Of a DNA stretch of 64,000 nucleotides, positions 25,804 to 39,283 are shown one piece after another. The DNA comes from Teretinema sp942493045 (lineage in GTDB: Bacteria; Spirochaetota; Spirochaetia; Treponematales; Treponemataceae): NCBI GenBank assembly GCA_942493045.1, contig OW818665.1, forward strand, positions 62,001 to 126,000. The letters are read 5' to 3'. Under the pieces are notes generated by a model. The model saw only the letters and a list, made by a program, of their open reading frames with translations. It did not search any database and had not been told where the DNA came from. The translations under genes were made by a program, and so were the position numbers. Within the stretch, counting starts at the first letter, position 1, and the number at the start of each line of letters is the position of its first letter.

Positions 25804-26775
25804 GTGGCAAAACAGAAAATGGCAGTAAATGAAGAGCAGATCCTTTCCTTTCTGCAGGACGCTCTTGCTCGGATTAAAACAGAGGAAGACCCTCTCGAGC
25901 TCAATGTATTCCGCCGCCTCTTCCGTAAGGGCATCCCGTTAACTTTGCGTTCTTATTTCGCAGCCTATGTACTGAAAGAGATTCATGCCGGTAACCGTTT
26001 GAATATGAACGCTGTCCCCTCTTCCCGGCGTTCCTCAGTCCGGCAGGAAGTAACAGACCGCAAGGGTCGTACCGAAAGAACCGAGCGCGTTGAACGAACC
26101 GACCGCGCTGAGCGCTCTGAGCGCAAAGAAATCAAGAAAGAGGTTCAGGAAGGCCGTGGCCGCCGTCAGGAGCGCGCTCCCGTTGACGGCCGCACTCCCG
26201 CTGAAGGACGTTCTCCCAAGGTCAGTGAGCCGCGCCCGGTATTAAACGAAAGCGAAGCCACCACCCTGTTCATCAGTATCGGCCGGAACCGGCGGGTATA
26301 TCCCCGCGACCTGATCGGGCTGATAATGCAGAATGCCGAGCTGGAGCGTGAACACATCGGCGAGATCCGCGTTTTGGACAATTATTCCTTTGTGCAGGTA
26401 CTGACTGTAGACGCCGCCCGGGTAATAGAGGTCTTGAACGAATATGAATACCGCGGTCGCAAGCTGGCGGTCAGCTATTCCCGCAAGCGCGAGGAAAACC
26501 CCGGCGCCTCCGATGACCTTTCCAGTACCCGCGACTCCTTCGATGGGGCTGACGGCCTGGATGACGGCTACCGCCTGGACAGTGCGCTCGGACCGGATGC
26601 CGGCGACCGGCTCGGTGGCGATGACGACGGCCTGGATTCCGACGGTTTTGATGATTCCTCAGATTACGACGCTGACGGAACGGATAGTTCTGAAATGCCC
26701 GCGGACAAAAGAGCCGATGATTCCGATCTCGAAAGTTCTACAGAAGAAAATAGCGACGAAGGTTCATACCGATAG
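25804..26775 (+). CDS. DbpA RNA-binding-domain protein with charged low-complexity regions
   Basis: The 323-residue protein has three parts. An N-terminal ~70-residue helical domain comes first. A strongly charged Arg/Glu segment follows (RTERTERVERTDRAERSER). Then comes a DbpA/CsdA-like RNA-binding domain at about 150-235 (TLFISIGRNRRVYPRDLIG, HIGEIRVLDNYSFVQV, YRGRKLAVSYS), as found at the C-terminus of some DEAD-box helicases but here with no helicase. The last ~85 residues are very rich in Asp and Ser. The GTG start at 25804 has an AGGAG site 8 nt upstream. The longer frame from 25756 lacks one. An RNA-chaperone or ribosome-assembly role is a guess. Confidence 0.8.
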   Translation: MAKQKMAVNEEQILSFLQDALARIKTEEDPLELNVFRRLFRKGIPLTLRSYFAAYVLKEIHAGNRLNMNAVPSSRRSSVRQEVTDRKGRTERTERVERTDRAERSERKEIKKEVQEGRGRRQERAPVDGRTPAEGRSPKVSEPRPVLNESEATTLFISIGRNRRVYPRDLIGLIMQNAELEREHIGEIRVLDNYSFVQVLTVDAARVIEVLNEYEYRGRKLAVSYSRKREENPGASDDLSSTRDSFDGADGLDDGYRLDSALGPDAGDRLGGDDDGLDSDGFDDSSDYDADGTDSSEMPADKRADDSDLESSTEENSDEGSYR

Positions 26776-26799
26776 GCAGCCTTTTTTAAGGCGGTTAAG

Positions 26800-26836
26800 A
26801 AGCGGCAGGGACAGCAAGCCCTGCCGCTTTTTTTTT
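26800..26836 (+). terminator. intrinsic terminator of the DbpA-domain gene
   Basis: AAGCGGCAGGG (26800-26810) pairs with CCCTGCCGCTT (26819-26829), followed by a T-run to 26836. The T-run overlaps the 3' end of the convergent gene. Confidence 0.9.
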
Positions 26837-27557
26837 ACAGCAGAGAGCCGAAAGCGATCAGTCGTATTATAAAATAGATCAGCGCCACATTCAGCAGTAC
26901 TCCGAGGGTGAACAGCGTTCCGGCCGCGGCCTGGTTACGGTGCGCGCCGGGTTTCAGGAACTTATCGGCGGCCATGGTTAAAAAGAGTCCCGGCGGGCTG
27001 AACGGTATTACTTCACCGAAAATTCCGATCAGCGCGGCGATGGCGGCATTGCGCAGCATCGGATTGGCCGAGAAATGCAGGAAGAGGATAAACTCCGCGA
27101 AGACCGCCACGGCGCTGGAAATTATACGTACCGGATTCGCGGCGCGGGAGTCGATAAAAATTTCAGGTTTGGCCGGCAGCTGGGCGGCATAACCGTTTTT
27201 CCCGGGCAGAATGCATAAAATCTTTTTTCCGGACTTCGCGCCCTGGAAAACCAGCAGCGCTGTCCCCTTGACTATCAGATGCACTGACTTCCAGTTAACA
27301 CTCTCCAGGCCCTTCTCCGGATCGGCAAGGAAGAAGCGGGTGCGGCCCGGATCCAGACGCATAGTTTGAGCGCCGGCTTTACAATACAAGGTGCCGTCGG
27401 GATTGATCGACGAAAACTGCATCACAGATACGGCCGCGGCTTTGAATTCACGGATCAGGGCATGACGGTACAGCGCCCTGATTTTCAGGGATATTTCCGG
27501 AATGGCGATATAGCAAAGCACCGCTATTCCGATAACCAGACAAATTTCGCTTATCAT
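26835..27557 (-). CDS. Conserved membrane protein of unknown function
   Basis: The 240-residue protein has an N-terminal hydrophobic anchor, then a soluble beta-rich domain of ~110 residues (MRLDPGRTRFFLADPEKGLESVNW, HLIVKGTALLVFQG), then three to four C-terminal hydrophobic segments (for example EFILFLHFSANP and GVLLNVALIYFIIRLIAFG). I do not recognise the family. An AAGGAG site precedes the ATG. The divergent MBL promoter overlaps its start codon. Confidence 0.7.
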   Translation of the reverse strand: MISEICLVIGIAVLCYIAIPEISLKIRALYRHALIREFKAAAVSVMQFSSINPDGTLYCKAGAQTMRLDPGRTRFFLADPEKGLESVNWKSVHLIVKGTALLVFQGAKSGKKILCILPGKNGYAAQLPAKPEIFIDSRAANPVRIISSAVAVFAEFILFLHFSANPMLRNAAIAALIGIFGEVIPFSPPGLFLTMAADKFLKPGAHRNQAAAGTLFTLGVLLNVALIYFIIRLIAFGSLL

Positions 27558-27579
27558 GAGCGCTCCTTCCGTATATACT
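27551..27579 (+). promoter_or_regulatory. promoter of the MBL hydrolase gene, leaderless type
   Basis: TTATCA (27551-27556), 17 bp, TATACT (27574-27579), then 7 nt to the ATG at 27587. No Shine-Dalgarno sequence is present. Confidence 0.65.
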
Positions 27580-27586
27580 GCAGCCT

Positions 27587-28225
27587 ATGGAAATCAGTTT
27601 AATGGTAACAGGGCCGCTTTCGGTTAATACCTGGTTTGTACCCTGGAATGAGGATCGGCTGATGGTGGTCGATCCGGGCGGAAACAGTTCCGCTGTTATC
27701 GCCAGGGTTGAGCAGCTCGGACTGCCTCTGGAGGTTATCGCGCTTACCCATGGTCATTTTGACCATCTCGGGGCCTTGTCGGCCCTTTCCGCCGCTTTTC
27801 CGGAGGCTAAGGTCGCGATTCATCCGGATGACGCCCTGTGGCTCGGAAAGGGCGCTCTGGCCCGGCATCTGTCATTTTTTACGACGCTCGGCGCCGGAGG
27901 TCTGGTTTCAGGATATACCGGAGAACTGCCGGAAGCAAGCCTTTTTCTTGAAAACGCTCTGGAAGCGGGCGGGTGGCGGGTGCTGCACACACCGGGACAC
28001 AGTCCCGGTTCCGTGTCGCTGTATAACGTCGGGCTGGGTGTGCTTCTGGCCGGGGACACGCTGTTTGCCGGCGGGGTAGGGCGGACTGACGGTCCCGGTG
28101 GCGACTCCCGGGCCATGAACAGCAGCTTAAAGCTGCTGCTGGCTCTTCCGGGAGAAACCCGGGTGCTGAGCGGTCATGGTCCGGCTACTTCGATCGCCCG
28201 TGAACGGGAGTCTTTAATGTATTAG
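27587..28225 (+). CDS. MBL-fold metallo-hydrolase (glyoxalase II-like)
   Basis: The 212-residue hydrolase has the full dinuclear metal site: THGHFDHLGA, HTPGHSPGS, the bridging Asp in LLAGDTLFAGG, and the final His in LSGHGPAT. RTDGPGGDSRAMNSSL resembles the hydroxyacylglutathione hydrolase-like subgroup that acts on thioesters. The exact substrate is unknown. Its TAG stop overlaps the stop of the convergent Na/Pi gene by 4 nt. The transcript is probably leaderless. Confidence 0.9.
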   Translation: MEISLMVTGPLSVNTWFVPWNEDRLMVVDPGGNSSAVIARVEQLGLPLEVIALTHGHFDHLGALSALSAAFPEAKVAIHPDDALWLGKGALARHLSFFTTLGAGGLVSGYTGELPEASLFLENALEAGGWRVLHTPGHSPGSVSLYNVGLGVLLAGDTLFAGGVGRTDGPGGDSRAMNSSLKLLLALPGETRVLSGHGPATSIARERESLMY

Positions 28226-29883
28226 CGGGTGGTGGCCAGCGCTTCGGAGATGCTGAAGGCGTGGTCGCCGAGTTTCTCGATGCTGCGCACCACATCGATA
28301 TACAGCAGCTCAGCCCGGACATTGGCTCCGTCTTCCAGTCTCTTGCGGGCAATGCGCTTCAGGTTCTTGCGGAACTGGTCGATTTGGTCTTCCAGGCTGT
28401 TGGCCTGGGCCAGGGCTTCGCGAGACAGCGGCTTGTTAAGGTGCTCGTGAACAAAGCGCAGAAACTGGTCTACCAATTCAAGATAGGGCTGCAACCGCTT
28501 CATATCATCCTCATGGAATTCCATTTTCTTGGTCACACTGCGCTGCATCAGCAGGGCCAGTCCGTAGATATCGTCGGTCATGCTTTCCAGGTCATCTACG
28601 ATGCGGATCATGACCCGGACGTTGGCGACTGATTTTTCCGGAAGGGGCAGTTGCGAGGTTTTTACCAGATAAGAGGACAGCTCTTCCTGCATCTGGTCGG
28701 CATAGTTTTCCTGCAGTCCCAAATTAGCGACGATATCCGGCATTTCATTATCATAGCGGTTGTCGAGAATGCGGGTCAGGTCGGTAAACATGCGCTGCAC
28801 CAGGTCGGACATCAGCACAATTTCGCGTTCGGCCCGGAAAATAAAGGATTCGGCGTTTTCGCGCAAGCCCGTACTCGGGAAGTCCAGTTTGTAGGCAGCC
28901 GGCGGTTCGTGGTCGCCGGGCTTGATCATGAATTCCACCAGGCTGGCAATCTGATTGACGAAGGGCAGGAAAATTATGGTATTGATGACGTTGAACAGAG
29001 TGTGCAGCACCGCCAGATGAGTGGTGATGGACTCCGGGTTCAGGCCTCCCGGAACCAGGGCTTCCACCAGGCGCAGGAAGGGGCTGAACAGCAGCATGGC
29101 GAAAACCGTACCGACGACGTTGAAGAGCACATGCACCGCGGCCGTGCGCCGGGCGTTCAGTTTGGTACCGATGGCGGCCAGCACGGCGTCGATGGTTGTA
29201 CCGATATTGCTTCCCAGGATCATGGCCGCGGCGAAGGGCCAGGTCAGCAGGTTGTTGTGGGCCATGGTCAGGATAACGGCGGTGACGGCGCTGGATGAAT
29301 GCAGCAGTACTGTCAGGAACAGTCCGGAAAAGACACCGGCGAAGAGACCCAGTACGCCCTTATCGGTAAAATAGGCCAGAAAGTGTACCTGGTCGGCGGT
29401 GACATTCGGAATGGCCTTGGAAAGGAATTCAAGCCCGAGAAAGAGCAGGCCGAAACCCATAATCGCTTCACCGAGGCCTTCTTTTTTGAGCCGGCGGAAA
29501 AAGGTTAAAAAATAACCGACTCCGAAGGCCGGTACGGCAATCATCGCGATCTTAAATTTGAAGCCGATCAGCGAGACTATCCAGGCGGTGATGGTGGTAC
29601 CGATATTGGCGCCGAAAATAACCCCGATGGCCTGCGGCAGTGTCAGCAAGGCGGCGTTGACGAATGAAACGGTCATCACCGTGGTGGCGCTGGAAGACTG
29701 CACAATGGCGGTTACGCCGAGACCGGTCAAAACGGCCATCAGACGGTTACCGGTCATAAAATTCAGTATTTTATGCAGGCTTTCGCCGGCGCTTTTTTGA
29801 ATACCGTCGCTCATCAGCTTCATGCCGAAGAGCAGCAGACCAAGGCTGCCTATTATCTGGAAGGTTATATTGGCTATTAACAT
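28222..29883 (-). CDS. Na+/phosphate cotransporter with C-terminal PhoU-like domain (NptA/PNaS family)
   Basis: The N-terminal ~310 of 553 residues hold two inverted membrane repeats with the family's signatures, GLGVTAIVQSSSATTVMTVSF and LLHSSSAVTAVILT, each containing the QSSSA-type sodium/phosphate site. GANIGTTITAW and GSNIGTTIDAV follow them. The C-terminal ~200 residues are helical (NVRVMIRIVDDLESMTDDIYG, RSIEKLGDHAFSISEAL), as in PhoU. It should import phosphate with sodium. The ATG lies 6 nt after a TATGTT -10 on the minus strand with no ribosome site, so a leaderless transcript is likely. It is divergent from a lipoprotein gene. Confidence 0.94.
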   Translation of the reverse strand: MLIANITFQIIGSLGLLLFGMKLMSDGIQKSAGESLHKILNFMTGNRLMAVLTGLGVTAIVQSSSATTVMTVSFVNAALLTLPQAIGVIFGANIGTTITAWIVSLIGFKFKIAMIAVPAFGVGYFLTFFRRLKKEGLGEAIMGFGLLFLGLEFLSKAIPNVTADQVHFLAYFTDKGVLGLFAGVFSGLFLTVLLHSSSAVTAVILTMAHNNLLTWPFAAAMILGSNIGTTIDAVLAAIGTKLNARRTAAVHVLFNVVGTVFAMLLFSPFLRLVEALVPGGLNPESITTHLAVLHTLFNVINTIIFLPFVNQIASLVEFMIKPGDHEPPAAYKLDFPSTGLRENAESFIFRAEREIVLMSDLVQRMFTDLTRILDNRYDNEMPDIVANLGLQENYADQMQEELSSYLVKTSQLPLPEKSVANVRVMIRIVDDLESMTDDIYGLALLMQRSVTKKMEFHEDDMKRLQPYLELVDQFLRFVHEHLNKPLSREALAQANSLEDQIDQFRKNLKRIARKRLEDGANVRAELLYIDVVRSIEKLGDHAFSISEALATTR

Positions 29884-29889
29884 ATTTTT

Positions 29890-29941
29890 AACATATCAGA
29901 ATGCCGCTGTCTTTTCAACGCTCTGCCTGTTGCGGTATGAT
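29890..29941. promoter_or_regulatory. back-to-back divergent promoters sharing a -35 region
   Basis: Minus strand: TTGAAA (29918-29913), 17 bp, TATGTT (29895-29890), 6 nt to the ATG of the Na/Pi gene. Plus strand: TTTCAA (29913-29918), 17 bp, TATGAT (29936-29941), 6 nt to the ATG of the lipoprotein gene. The two promoters use the same 6 bp as -35 region, so simultaneous polymerase binding should be excluded. The plus -35 is poor. Confidence 0.6.
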
Positions 29942-29947
29942 GGAATT

Positions 29948-30679
29948 ATGAAACAGTTAGTCTTTTTTTGCGGAATTCTTCTTCTTTTGGCGGCCTGTTC
30001 GCCGCGCGGGACAGCTTCGACAGCCGGTGATAGCCCTCAGCCCTCTCCGGCGCGGAAAAAGGCCGATCACCGGGTGGTGTTATTCCTGGGAGAAGGTTAT
30101 ACCGCCAGAGCGGAAGTCCTGGCGGCCGCGGCCCGTGAATACGGGCTGGTTTCCGAAGGCGGCTTGCTGGAAGTTATCCGTTATCCTGAAGACACTCTGG
30201 TCAGCGGCCGCGTCCGGCTCTCCCTGGTCCGGGATCTGCTCAACGCTGAAGATATCAGCGCCCTGGTGGCCCTCGCCCCGCCTGAGCTGCTTGGCCGGCA
30301 GCTCGCCGAGTCCGGTGTGCTGGGTGTGCGTCCTTCTGTGAGCATTCTTCCGGAAGGCGATGCTCTCGTGGCTCAAGCCGGCTATACTCTGGTCGTCGAT
30401 CTTGCTTCAACGGCGGAAGTCCTTACTGACGAACAGTCGCTGACCCTCTCAGACGCCGATTTGTCTTTTTTAGTTTGTACGGCCGTTACCGCCGTTGAGA
30501 AATTCCAGAGCGGTGACCAACCCGTCGATATGCTGGTAACCGCTTTGAACGGTTCGGCGCGGATGGCCGACCGCAAAAAGGATACTTGGGCGCCCGTTCC
30601 GCAATATTATACTGATCCGGGAACCGGTCTGCGCGCCAGAAATCACTTGCTGGTGGAGTTAACGGGAGCGGCCTTGTGA
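29948..30679 (+). CDS. Lipoprotein with periplasmic-binding-like domain, unknown function
   Basis: The 243-residue protein starts with a signal peptide and lipobox (LLLLAACS). The mature domain alternates strands and helices (HRVVLFLGEGYTARAEVLAAAAREYG, ISALVALAPPELLGRQLAESG, YTLVVDLASTAEVL), reminiscent of a periplasmic-binding or Rossmann-like fold. I do not recognise the family. The ATG at 29948 follows a TATGAT by 6 nt. The longer frame from 29822 would run across both promoters. Its stop overlaps the next GTG start. Confidence 0.7.
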   Translation: MKQLVFFCGILLLLAACSPRGTASTAGDSPQPSPARKKADHRVVLFLGEGYTARAEVLAAAAREYGLVSEGGLLEVIRYPEDTLVSGRVRLSLVRDLLNAEDISALVALAPPELLGRQLAESGVLGVRPSVSILPEGDALVAQAGYTLVVDLASTAEVLTDEQSLTLSDADLSFLVCTAVTAVEKFQSGDQPVDMLVTALNGSARMADRKKDTWAPVPQYYTDPGTGLRARNHLLVELTGAAL

Positions 30680-31380
30680 ACAGTCTGCGGCAGCTGCCTG
30701 GAGGTTTGTACGGCTCACCGGAGGCGGTAGAAACCCTGGAAAAAGCCGGAAACGCCCGCCTGCTGGTAATCTCCGACACTCACGGGCATTACCCGGTTTT
30801 TGAGTCCATTTTGCGTGAATTCGGAGCGGAATGCGATGCCCTGCTGTTTGCCGGTGACGGTATGTGGGATGTTATTCAGTATATGGAAAACGCCTATAGT
30901 TCCGAGAAACTGCGGGAAGCCCTGCCGGCGGTGGTAGCCTTCGTAGCCGGAAACGGGGACGGCGACCAGTACCGCATCAGTCTGCCGGTGCAAGGCGATG
31001 AGCCCCTGCCCGAAGACTGTCCCGGAGCCCCGGTGCTGGTGTTGCCGCGTCAGATTGTCAAAGCCTGCGGATATTCCATACTGCTGGTACATGGACACCG
31101 GCATTCCGTGGAAGTCGGTCTGGATATGCTGGTGGATTCGGCGCGGGCTATGGACTGCGATATCGCGGTCTACGGGCATACTCATGTACCGGTTGTCGAG
31201 AATTTTGCCCATATTTTGGCGGTCAATCCCGGTAGCGCCGCCCGGCCCCGGGGGCAGTCCAACGCGGGCTTCGCGATTATTGAGCTGGATGCCCGCAGTA
31301 CCGAGCCGAAAGTGGAATTTATCATAGTCAGGGAAAAGCTGCGCGGCGGGTTTGCCTTCGATACCAGCTTTTTAGCCTGA
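30676..31380 (+). CDS. YfcE/MJ0936-type metallophosphoesterase
   Basis: A calcineurin-like phosphodiesterase of 234 residues. All metal motifs are present: ISDTHGHYP, FAGDGMWD, GNGDGD (in place of GNCD), LLVHGHRHS, and YGHTHVP. Members hydrolyse phosphodiesters such as cyclic nucleotides or model substrates, and the natural substrate is unclear. The GTG start overlaps the lipoprotein stop (GTGA), so translation is coupled. There is no strong terminator before the convergent glnQ gene. Confidence 0.92.
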   Translation: MNSLRQLPGGLYGSPEAVETLEKAGNARLLVISDTHGHYPVFESILREFGAECDALLFAGDGMWDVIQYMENAYSSEKLREALPAVVAFVAGNGDGDQYRISLPVQGDEPLPEDCPGAPVLVLPRQIVKACGYSILLVHGHRHSVEVGLDMLVDSARAMDCDIAVYGHTHVPVVENFAHILAVNPGSAARPRGQSNAGFAIIELDARSTEPKVEFIIVREKLRGGFAFDTSFLA

Positions 31381-31392
31381 TTCGACGCCAGC

Positions 31393-32119
<727 letters not shown>

Positions 32120-32127
<8 letters not shown>

Positions 32128-32812
32128 GGGTGTGCATCCTCCGTTCAATTCTGGCGAGCATTTTGGAGAGCGGGAAGGTCAGCAGAAAGTAAACCAGGGC
32201 GGCCACCAGCAGCGGTTCAAAGGGCTGGAAGGTATTGCCGCGTACGGTGTTGGCTTTGTACATTAAATCGGCGATTCCGATTATCGATACTATTGAAGAT
32301 TCTTTAATGACGACTACGAATTCATTGCCGAGCGTCGGCAAAACATTGCGGATCGCCTGCGGGATAATGATATACGCGAAGGTTTTGATATAGGAAAGGC
32401 CCAGCGATCGGGCGGCTTCGGTTTGGCCCTTGTCGATGGATTGAATGCCGGAACGGAAAATCTCGCAGACATAGGCGCCGGAATTGATACCCATGGTGAT
32501 GACCCCGGCCATGAAATCGGCAAAATTGATGCCGAGAATGCGGCTGAGCAGCGGGCTGTCCGGGAAGCGGATGCCGATGGTCTGCAGTCCGTAATAGATA
32601 ATGAACAGCTGCACCAGAATCGGCGTGCCGCGGATCAGCTCGACATACATGGTGGCAAAAAAGCGTAAGGGCCGGTATTTACTGACCCGGAAAACCGCCA
32701 GCACCAGGCCGATAAACACGCCGATGGCTACGGCCAGGATGGCCAGCAGGATGGTGTTTTTGGCGCCGATCACATAGTAGGTCCAGTACTTCGACAGAAA
32801 AGAAAAGTTCAT
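32120..32812 (-). CDS. glnP: Polar amino-acid ABC transporter permease (GlnP/HisM type)
   Basis: The 230-residue permease has the N-terminal YYVIGAKNTILLAILAVAIG and VELIRGTPILVQLFIIYYG segments of the HisM family. The EAARSLGLSYIKTFAYIIIPQAIRN loop contacts the ATPase. It has about five membrane segments and a single permease gene, so it probably homodimerises. The ATG at 32812 is preceded by GGAGA and a promoter. The 43-residue upstream extension has no support. Confidence 0.93.
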
Positions 32813-32831
32813 GAATTTCTCCGTGTGCGTC

Positions 32832-32861
32832 AGTATAGCCGAAACCGGTGTCCTGTGCCAA
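32832..32861 (-). promoter_or_regulatory. promoter of glnPQ
   Basis: On the minus strand, TTGGCA (32861-32856), 18 bp, TATACT (32837-32832). Confidence 0.65.
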
Positions 32862-32897
32862 TAATTCCTTAATACCATACAGGTTAAATATTCGATA

Positions 32898-32938
32898 TTT
32901 ATGCACAAAACCGCATTTTTTATGCATAAACCTGCATT
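32898..32938. promoter_or_regulatory. two 20-bp direct repeats with 21-bp period, putative activator sites
   Basis: TTTATGCACAAAACCGCATT (32898-32917) and TTTATGCATAAACCTGCATT (32919-32938) match at about 17 of 20 positions. Each contains ATGC-N8-GCAT, so each is itself an imperfect inverted repeat. A 21-bp period puts both on the same DNA face. They lie between the glnP and gltB promoters, at about -87 to -47 from the predicted gltB start. The regulator is unknown. Confidence 0.6.
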
Positions 32939-32972
32939 CATGGCTAGACAAAGCCCTTTGATGTCGGCATTC

Positions 32973-33109
32973 TATACTCGAGAAACAATCCAGTTATTCT
33001 GACTAACACGTTTCGGATTCGGTTCCCAACGCGAGGGCAAGGGCGCACTCAGCATGGGCTGGTCAAGTCATGTCCGGAGCCCTGGACATCAGGAGAGAGG
33101 AGAAAAACA
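32973..33109 (+). promoter_or_regulatory. gltB -10 element and about 125-nt leader
   Basis: TATACT (32973-32978) is the best -10. No good -35 exists at 16-18 bp, which fits activator dependence. The leader contains a hairpin with ATGTCC/GGACAT arms shortly before the AGGAGAGAGGAG ribosome site. I recognise no known riboswitch in it. Confidence 0.45.
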
Positions 33110-37646
<4,537 letters not shown>

Positions 37647-37654
<8 letters not shown>

Positions 37655-39113
37655 GACTACCGGTTTCCTCGAGTTTGATCGACAGAAAGTACCCTATCGC
37701 GCCCCTGAGGTGCGGGTACAGGATTTTAACGAGTTCGTGCTGCCGCTGGATGCCCAGGAGCGCCGCGATCAGGGTGCCCGTTGCATGGATTGCGGCGTGC
37801 CGTTCTGCCAGTCCAGCTACGGCTGTCCGGTGGATAACCTGATTCCGGAATGGAATGACCTGGTGTACCGCGGCCGCGAGAAAGACGCCTGGATGCGTCT
37901 GATGAAGACCAATAATTTCCCGGAGTTTACCGGACGGGTTTGCCCGGCGCCCTGCGAGTACGCTTGTGTGCTCGGCATTAACGCTCCGGCTGTGACTATC
38001 AAGGACAATGAGTGCTGGATAATCGATAACGCCTATGAAAAAGGCTGGATGGCGCCGCACGTAGTTAAGAACCGCACCGGCAAAAAAGTCGCGGTAATCG
38101 GCAGCGGTCCCGCGGGCCTGGCTGCCGCTGACCAGCTGAATAAGGCCGGTCACCTGGTAACCGTTTTTGAGCGGGCCGACCGCCCCGGCGGATTGCTGAT
38201 GTACGGCATCCCGAACATGAAACTGGACAAGAAACTGCTGCTGCGCCGCGTTGAGTTAATGAAGGAAGAAGGCGTGCAGTTCCGGACCTCCACCGCTGTC
38301 GGCTCGGCCTCCCTTCCGGCCGCCGAGGTGCTGCGCGATTTCGACGCCGTGCTGGTTTCCACCGGCTCCACCCGGCCGCGCGACTTGAATGTTCCGGGAC
38401 GCTCTCTGAAAGGAATCCATTTCGCGATGGACTTTTTGACCGCCAATACCCGCAGTCTGCTGGACTCCAATTTCGCGGACGGCAAGAAGATCGACGCCAA
38501 GGGAAAAAAAGTGGTGGTGATCGGCGGCGGCGATACCGGCAACGACTGTATCGGTACTTCGGTGCGCCACCTTTGCGCTTCGGTAGTCAATTTTGAAGTG
38601 CTGCCTCAGCCGCCGGCCGAGCGCACTGTCGATATGCCCTGGCCGACGTATCCACGCCTGCTTAAGCTGGACTACGGACATGCCGAGGCCGAAAAAACTT
38701 TCGGCAAGGATCCCCGTGAATACAGCATCCTGACTAAGGAATTCGTGGATGACGGGGCCGGTAACGTTAAAGGCATTAAAACCGTGCGTGTCGAGTGGAA
38801 AAAGAACGAAGCCGGTCAGTTCGCCATGACTGAACTGGCCGGAACCGAAGAATACTTTGAGGCCGATCTGGTTTTCCTGGCTCTGGGATTTTTGGGGCCG
38901 GAAGATGGCCTGCTGAAAGATCTCGGGGTCGAGACCGATCCTCGTTCCAATGCCAAGGCTGATTACGGCAAGTTCCGCACTGCCGTTGAGAAAGTGTTTG
39001 CCGCGGGGGACGCCCGCCGCGGACAGTCTCTGGTGGTCTGGGCTATCAATGAAGGCCGCGGAGCTGCCCGTGAAATTGACCGCTTCCTGATGGGCAAAAC
39101 TTTCTTGCCCTGA
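37647..39113 (+). CDS. gltD: Glutamate synthase small (beta) subunit
   Basis: It passes electrons from NAD(P)H through FAD and Fe-S clusters to GltB. The 488-residue protein has N-terminal cysteine motifs CMDCGVPFC and CPAPCEYAC, an FAD fingerprint VIGSGPAGLAAADQL, a pyridine-nucleotide fingerprint VIGGGDTGNDCIGT, and VFAAGDARRGQSLVVWAI near the end. The ATG at 37647 has an AAGGAGG site within gltB and overlaps the gltB stop by 8 nt. The longer frame from 37608 is rejected. Confidence 0.96.
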
Positions 39114-39143
39114 GCAATGTCGTTCCCTTGTTAATGTGTAGCG

Positions 39144-39175
39144 AACCCGCCGGATTTACCCGGCGGGTTTTTTTT
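39144..39175 (+). terminator. intrinsic terminator of gltBD
   Basis: AACCCGCCGG (39144-39153) pairs with CCGGCGGGTT (39160-39169), followed by a T-run to 39175. Confidence 0.92.
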
Positions 39176-39283
39176 CATTAAATGGTTTTCTACCGGACAG
39201 CAAAAGATACTTCTTGCGGTAAAAAGCGTACGGCCCTACGATGAACGGTAATCATGTTCGCTTTCTGGAGGAGGAAGTACAAG

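Noticed and set aside
33000..33109. Glutamine-responsive riboswitch in the gltB leader
   Set aside because: A single simple hairpin is visible. The conserved core of the glnA RNA motif was not found by eye.
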